This document shows, piece after piece, positions 6,019 to 9,197 of a stretch of DNA of 9,197 bases. Origin of the DNA: Promethearchaeota archaeon (GTDB lineage Archaea > Asgardarchaeota > Lokiarchaeia > Sigynarchaeales > SOKP01); assembly GCA_016839655.1 (NCBI GenBank), contig JAEOTW010000242.1, positions 1 to 9,197 of the forward strand, written 5' to 3'. The position numbers and the translations under genes are program-made. The first letter of the stretch is position 1. Every line of letters begins with the position of its first letter. The notes under the pieces were generated by a model. That model was not told the origin of the DNA and did not search any database. It saw only the letters and a list, made by a program, of their open reading frames with translations.

Positions 6019-8514
6019 ATGGCTGAAAAAGGTTTAAGTCTTTATGCTATAGCAAAATATGCAAATCAAGAACTTCTTTTAGAATCATTACTTCAAGCAA
6101 AAGGTTCTTTTCAGTCATTGTTTTTAGAACAATATCGAAAGAGACAAAGAGCATTCAAAATTAAGGTAATCGCAACAAAGATACTTTATTCTGTTATATT
6201 TGGGATTTTACCCGTGATGTTAATTTTTACCTATGTAGAAATCATTCAAACTGCTGACTTATATCCATTTTCAGACGATAGTATTATATTTACAGGAGTA
6301 ATTTTCTTTGGATTGTATTTTGTTTTACAATTTTTTAACTTTTTCCTCATGGGTATATTAGAGTCAAGTATGGTAATGTCTGGGTTAATTTTCAGTTGGT
6401 TTGAAACACTACCTATTCCTAGAGAAAAATTAAGGAAATTGGCATATTTGACGATTTTCCGCACTTTTGATATTCCTATTATATGTATAGTACTTGGATT
6501 TCCAATTACAATGTTAATTCAAACTCAAAATATATTAATATTTTTAATAAGTCTTGGTATTTCAGTTGTAAATATAATTTTTTCTTTCGATCTTCTTATA
6601 TTATTCGGAGAAAGACTCCATCGAGTTCTGTATTCTCATAAAACTAGTCCTAAAAAAGCTCTTCTAGTAAGGGTAATCAACATACTTAGTTACATTGCTG
6701 TAATTCTTGGAACTATATATATTATTCAATGGGTTTTTGGATCAATAGAATATGTTTTTGGAGCTATGATCCTATTTCCTCAGGCTCAATTTCTAAATAT
6801 TGTCTTTAGTACACTTCCTTATCCATTTAACCCTAGTTATATTTTGTCTTTAGCAATTACCCCAACTCTTTTATCAGTTAACTTATGGATAAGTACTTTT
6901 GTTGGACTGGGGCTTTTTGTTATAATAACTTATGTAATTCATATGAAAACATCAAAAACTCTCAACAAAATTACAAACTATAGTTCATTTAATTCTCAAC
7001 ATGTGTACCAAAAAGAAGAGATCGAAATTAAAATTAAGACCCGTACTTCTGTAGCCGCGTTTTTACGAAAAGATCTCGCTGTTGCATCTCATGATATTAA
7101 AGTTTTTCTCTCACTGGTTATGCCGATAATATTATCATGTATTTTTACATTTTCATTTAATATCGGTCTTGTTTCAAGCCCAATTTTGATAGAAAGAGAC
7201 ACAATAATTTATGGGTTGGGGATATTATTATTTTGCCCTATAATCTCTAGTATGCTGGTATATGGAATATCTTATATAGATCTCTCAGGGGAAACAGTTT
7301 TAGCATCTCTCCCGATAATCCCTCGAGATAGAATTAAAGCGAAATTGATTTTAATGATGATCCTTCAAACTTTAGCTTTATATTCTCCTTGTCTTATGTA
7401 CATATTGACCCCAAAATTTCATATTTTCTTACTCGCCACTATTGCGGCTACCCCATTTGTGTGGATCTTTCTAATTTTGACGTACGAATTAAAAATATAT
7501 TTCTTTAACAAGTTTGGAAAACGTTATGTAATTGGAGATATTAATCCAGAAAAGAGAATTTTCAAATGGACATTAATAATTTGCATTCAATATGTTCTAA
7601 ACTTTTGGATCACATCTTTTATCCTTATATTTTTTATACAAGGACAAATTTTTACAATTTCTACATTTTCTGTAATTATAACTATTCTATGCTATGTATT
7701 TGGAGTATTGGTCCTCAATAAAATGTTCCCAATAGTTCGACAAAAAAAGCTTAAAGCAGTAGATCTCAAAACACAGAAGGAACTACCACGATATACTTGG
7801 ATAAGAATAGCTCTCTTAATTATTACGTACTTCTCTAATTTACTCATATCAAATTATATTCTAAATTTCTTTTTGGGTTTAAACCCCCCTATATTTAATG
7901 ACTTTGTAACATTATTTGGATATTTATTATATAATTTAAGCTTAGTTCCTCTATTTTTTATATTAATTCCAAAAGTCTTTGGCTTACCCTATGGAAAACA
8001 GCCGATTGGTGAATATTTATCCGATATTAAATTGAGTTGGTTACGGAGACTATTAAAATTTATATTTTGGGCTATCATTGGGGTGATAATAAATGTAACC
8101 CTTATTATAATTATTAATATTCCTAATCTTCCATACATTGGTACTATTATAAATATAGATTCATTTTTTTTGCTTTTAATTTTCAATTTCAGTATTTTTT
8201 TCAGACAAGAATTAATTTATAGAGGAGTTTTTTTAACTGTGTTTTTAACAAAAAGACGAAAATTTGTTGCAATAATTTTAAATGCTCTATTAGTTTCAGG
8301 ATTATCTTTGATAACCATGATACTCAGTAATCTTCCATATATAGCAGTTATAAATCCATTACAATTGTTATTAGTATATGGTATTGTATTTCTAATTGAA
8401 GGAGTAAAAGCTCTTTTATTTATTAAAACTAACAGTATAATTCCTGGAGTTTTAATGCAGGTAATACTATTATACTTAAGTCCATTTCTTTTTCTTCCTT
8501 CGACTTTTTTTTGA
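6019..8514 (+). CDS. Large membrane protein: tandem ABC-2 permease halves fused to a degenerate CPBP domain
   Basis: An 831-residue, strongly hydrophobic protein of the cytoplasmic membrane. The cytoplasmic N-terminus (1-50) is followed by helices near 51-73, 90-112, 150-170, 172-196, 220-240 and 285-307. A soluble linker leads to FLRKDLA (348-354), typical of ABC exporter permeases, and a second set of helices (365-565). The motif LPI-PR occurs twice, in ETLPIPREKLRK (129-140) and ASLPIIPRDRIK (429-440), each just before a helix, which suggests two homologous permease halves. The last part (about 625-831) resembles the CPBP (CAAX protease/bacteriocin-processing) family: FFRQELIYRG at 728-736, and TNSIIPGVLMQ at 804-814. 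The first Glu of the EExxxR motif is Gln (Q730), the expected His near 757-762 is absent, and the His of the last helix is Q814, so protease activity is unlikely. NatB-like permease/CPBP fusions of this order are known. No ATPase gene is in the window. The fold assignment is an inference from patterns; the cargo is unknown. Confidence 0.75.
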   Translation: MAEKGLSLYAIAKYANQELLLESLLQAKGSFQSLFLEQYRKRQRAFKIKVIATKILYSVIFGILPVMLIFTYVEIIQTADLYPFSDDSIIFTGVIFFGLYFVLQFFNFFLMGILESSMVMSGLIFSWFETLPIPREKLRKLAYLTIFRTFDIPIICIVLGFPITMLIQTQNILIFLISLGISVVNIIFSFDLLILFGERLHRVLYSHKTSPKKALLVRVINILSYIAVILGTIYIIQWVFGSIEYVFGAMILFPQAQFLNIVFSTLPYPFNPSYILSLAITPTLLSVNLWISTFVGLGLFVIITYVIHMKTSKTLNKITNYSSFNSQHVYQKEEIEIKIKTRTSVAAFLRKDLAVASHDIKVFLSLVMPIILSCIFTFSFNIGLVSSPILIERDTIIYGLGILLFCPIISSMLVYGISYIDLSGETVLASLPIIPRDRIKAKLILMMILQTLALYSPCLMYILTPKFHIFLLATIAATPFVWIFLILTYELKIYFFNKFGKRYVIGDINPEKRIFKWTLIICIQYVLNFWITSFILIFFIQGQIFTISTFSVIITILCYVFGVLVLNKMFPIVRQKKLKAVDLKTQKELPRYTWIRIALLIITYFSNLLISNYILNFFLGLNPPIFNDFVTLFGYLLYNLSLVPLFFILIPKVFGLPYGKQPIGEYLSDIKLSWLRRLLKFIFWAIIGVIINVTLIIIINIPNLPYIGTIINIDSFFLLLIFNFSIFFRQELIYRGVFLTVFLTKRRKFVAIILNALLVSGLSLITMILSNLPYIAVINPLQLLLVYGIVFLIEGVKALLFIKTNSIIPGVLMQVILLYLSPFLFLPSTFF

Positions 8515-8544
8515 TTTGGTTATAAATTTATATATTCTTTTTTT
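8505..8544 (+). terminator. Probable T-tract termination region after the membrane protein
   Basis: A run of eight T overlaps the last codons and stop of the membrane protein (8505-8512), and a second run of seven T follows at 8538-8544. No stem is visible. As both tracts lie around the TATA box of the next gene, termination and re-initiation would be closely packed. Confidence 0.35.
8527..8534 (+). promoter_or_regulatory. TATA box upstream of the zinc-ribbon protein
   Basis: TTTATATA is an exact match to the common archaeal TATA-box form. It predicts a transcript start near 8557 and a leader of about 37 nt without a Shine-Dalgarno. A second candidate, TTTATAAT at 8568-8575, is centred about 22 nt before the ATG at 8594 and would give a nearly leaderless mRNA. 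Confidence 0.45.
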
Positions 8545-8593
8545 GATCATTAAATAGATAAATTTTATTTATAATATCGTTAGTAAAAGAATT

Positions 8594-9073
8594 ATGAGAG
8601 TAAATGTAGTTTATGAAGAAAAATTAAAAATAAATGTTCAAAAGGCTTTTGATCTATCAAGACAATGGTTAATAGGACAATATAAAGCCAAAATTAAAAT
8701 TTCTACTCCACCTACATTAATTGAGGCAAAACAGGGCACCATGATGACCAACACAGGTCATGATCCGAATTGGAAAAAGAAAATTCGGATAAATTTTTAC
8801 ACATTAGAGGGAAACCAGACATTAATAAGAGTAGAAGCAATGCCACTTGCACGAAATGTTTTTAGAGTTGAGAAGTTAAAGCAATCTTGGTATAATGGTT
8901 TGTTTTCTCACTTATTTTCACTTCTCCATACTTTACAGGAAACATCAAAACAAGAAAAAGTTCTAGAACCTAACATTATTCAAAGTAGTAAAATCAGATA
9001 TTGTTCTTATTGTGGAAAGAAAATAGAAGAAACTGCGCAAATTTGCCCTACATGCGGAATCAATATAGAATAG
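8594..9073 (+). CDS. Small protein of unknown function with C-terminal zinc ribbon
   Basis: A 159-residue soluble protein. Residues 1-110 form one compact domain of alternating strand-like stretches (about 2-15, 34-50, 63-71, 75-83) with a helix near 16-30 and another near 99-116. Notable features are GHDPNWKKK (55-63) and KLKQSWYNGLF (94-104). I do not recognise the family, though the strand-helix order recalls small alpha/beta sandwich proteins. A charged linker (117-133) leads to a zinc ribbon with C137, C140, C151 and C154 (CSYC and CPTC), the short single-ribbon type common at the ends of archaeal proteins, usually a binding or structural module. No signal peptide or membrane segment is visible. 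The ATG at 8594 is the first in frame near two TATA-like boxes. The neighbours give no functional clue. Confidence 0.8.
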   Translation: MRVNVVYEEKLKINVQKAFDLSRQWLIGQYKAKIKISTPPTLIEAKQGTMMTNTGHDPNWKKKIRINFYTLEGNQTLIRVEAMPLARNVFRVEKLKQSWYNGLFSHLFSLLHTLQETSKQEKVLEPNIIQSSKIRYCSYCGKKIEETAQICPTCGINIE

Positions 9074-9108
9074 AAAATTGTTTATTCTGAAATTTGTCGG
9101 ACTCCTTG

Positions 9109-9117
9109 GATTTATTT
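9109..9117 (+). promoter_or_regulatory. Possible TATA box for a gene starting at 9141
   Basis: GATTTATTT-type sequence centred about 27 nt before the GTG at 9141, the same distance seen for the isomerase and the left-edge gene. It is weak on its own and is listed because it agrees with the open frame that begins there. Confidence 0.2.
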
Positions 9118-9140
9118 GAGAATGATCAAATCTTATTCTT

Positions 9141-9197
9141 GTGACAAAATCATATTATGATTGGGAATTAGATTTAAAAAGCAAAAAAAAGAATAAG
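9141..9197 (+). CDS. Possible 5' end of a further gene (GTG start, partial)
   Basis: From GTG at 9141 a frame stays open for 19 codons to the right edge (VTKSYYDWELDLKSKKKNK), while the other two forward frames contain stops in this stretch. An in-frame TGA lies just upstream at 9123-9125, so the gene would have to start with GTG or one of the few codons in between. The peptide is polar and Lys-rich, like a cytosolic N-terminus. Nineteen codons are too few to be sure, and no Shine-Dalgarno is present. Confidence 0.3.
   Translation, partial: MTKSYYDWELDLKSKKKNK

Noticed and set aside
9136..9197. Minus-strand frame entering from the right edge and ending at a TAA near 9136
   Set aside because: About 20 codons only, with low-complexity Phe-rich start; the plus-strand frame from 9141 has better context, though neither can be proven from the window.

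Overview
This is an AT-rich window (roughly 70% A+T by eye) that looks archaeal. The evidence is TATA-like boxes 22-28 nt upstream of several start codons, T-tract termination, few Shine-Dalgarno sites, and a small zinc-ribbon protein and an ABC-permease/CPBP fusion of a style I associate with Asgard (Loki-type) archaea. The lineage guess is from general resemblance only and is weak; 'archaeon' is better supported. TGA ends intact genes here (the transporter and the large membrane protein), so it is an ordinary stop codon.

Layout. 1-906 (minus strand, running off the left edge) encodes a polytopic membrane protein of unknown function. It diverges from an OFA-type major facilitator transporter at 1095-2381, which is followed by a T-tract terminator. 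A fresh TATA box precedes a fucose/arabinose-isomerase-like sugar isomerase (2461-3777). Only 13 nt later comes a family GH31 sulfoquinovosidase (YihQ-type) gene, 3791-5768, broken by three separate lesions: a 1-nt loss near 3841, an in-frame TGA at 4498 and a 1-nt loss near 5282. A 250-nt gap with a perfect inverted repeat beside a TATA-like box leads to an 831-residue membrane protein (6019-8514), which looks like two ABC-2 permease halves plus a degenerate CPBP domain. Next come a 159-residue protein ending in a zinc ribbon (8594-9073) and possibly the first codons of another gene (from GTG 9141).

How the genes may work together. The transporter, isomerase and glycosidase read as a small locus for sulfoquinovose, the sulfonated sugar of plant and cyanobacterial sulfolipid. 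The glycosidase would release sulfoquinovose, the isomerase would turn it into the ketose, and the anion-type transporter would move a sulfonate or its product. Repairing the lesions on paper gives a 659-residue protein with catalytic Asp 386 and Asp 453 and four of the five known sulfonate-pocket residues; the fifth, Tyr, is Phe. The pathway assignment is inference. As read, the glycosidase cannot be made in one piece, so the locus looks decayed unless the lesions are sequence errors or are recoded. The downstream genes (6019 onward) look unrelated to it.
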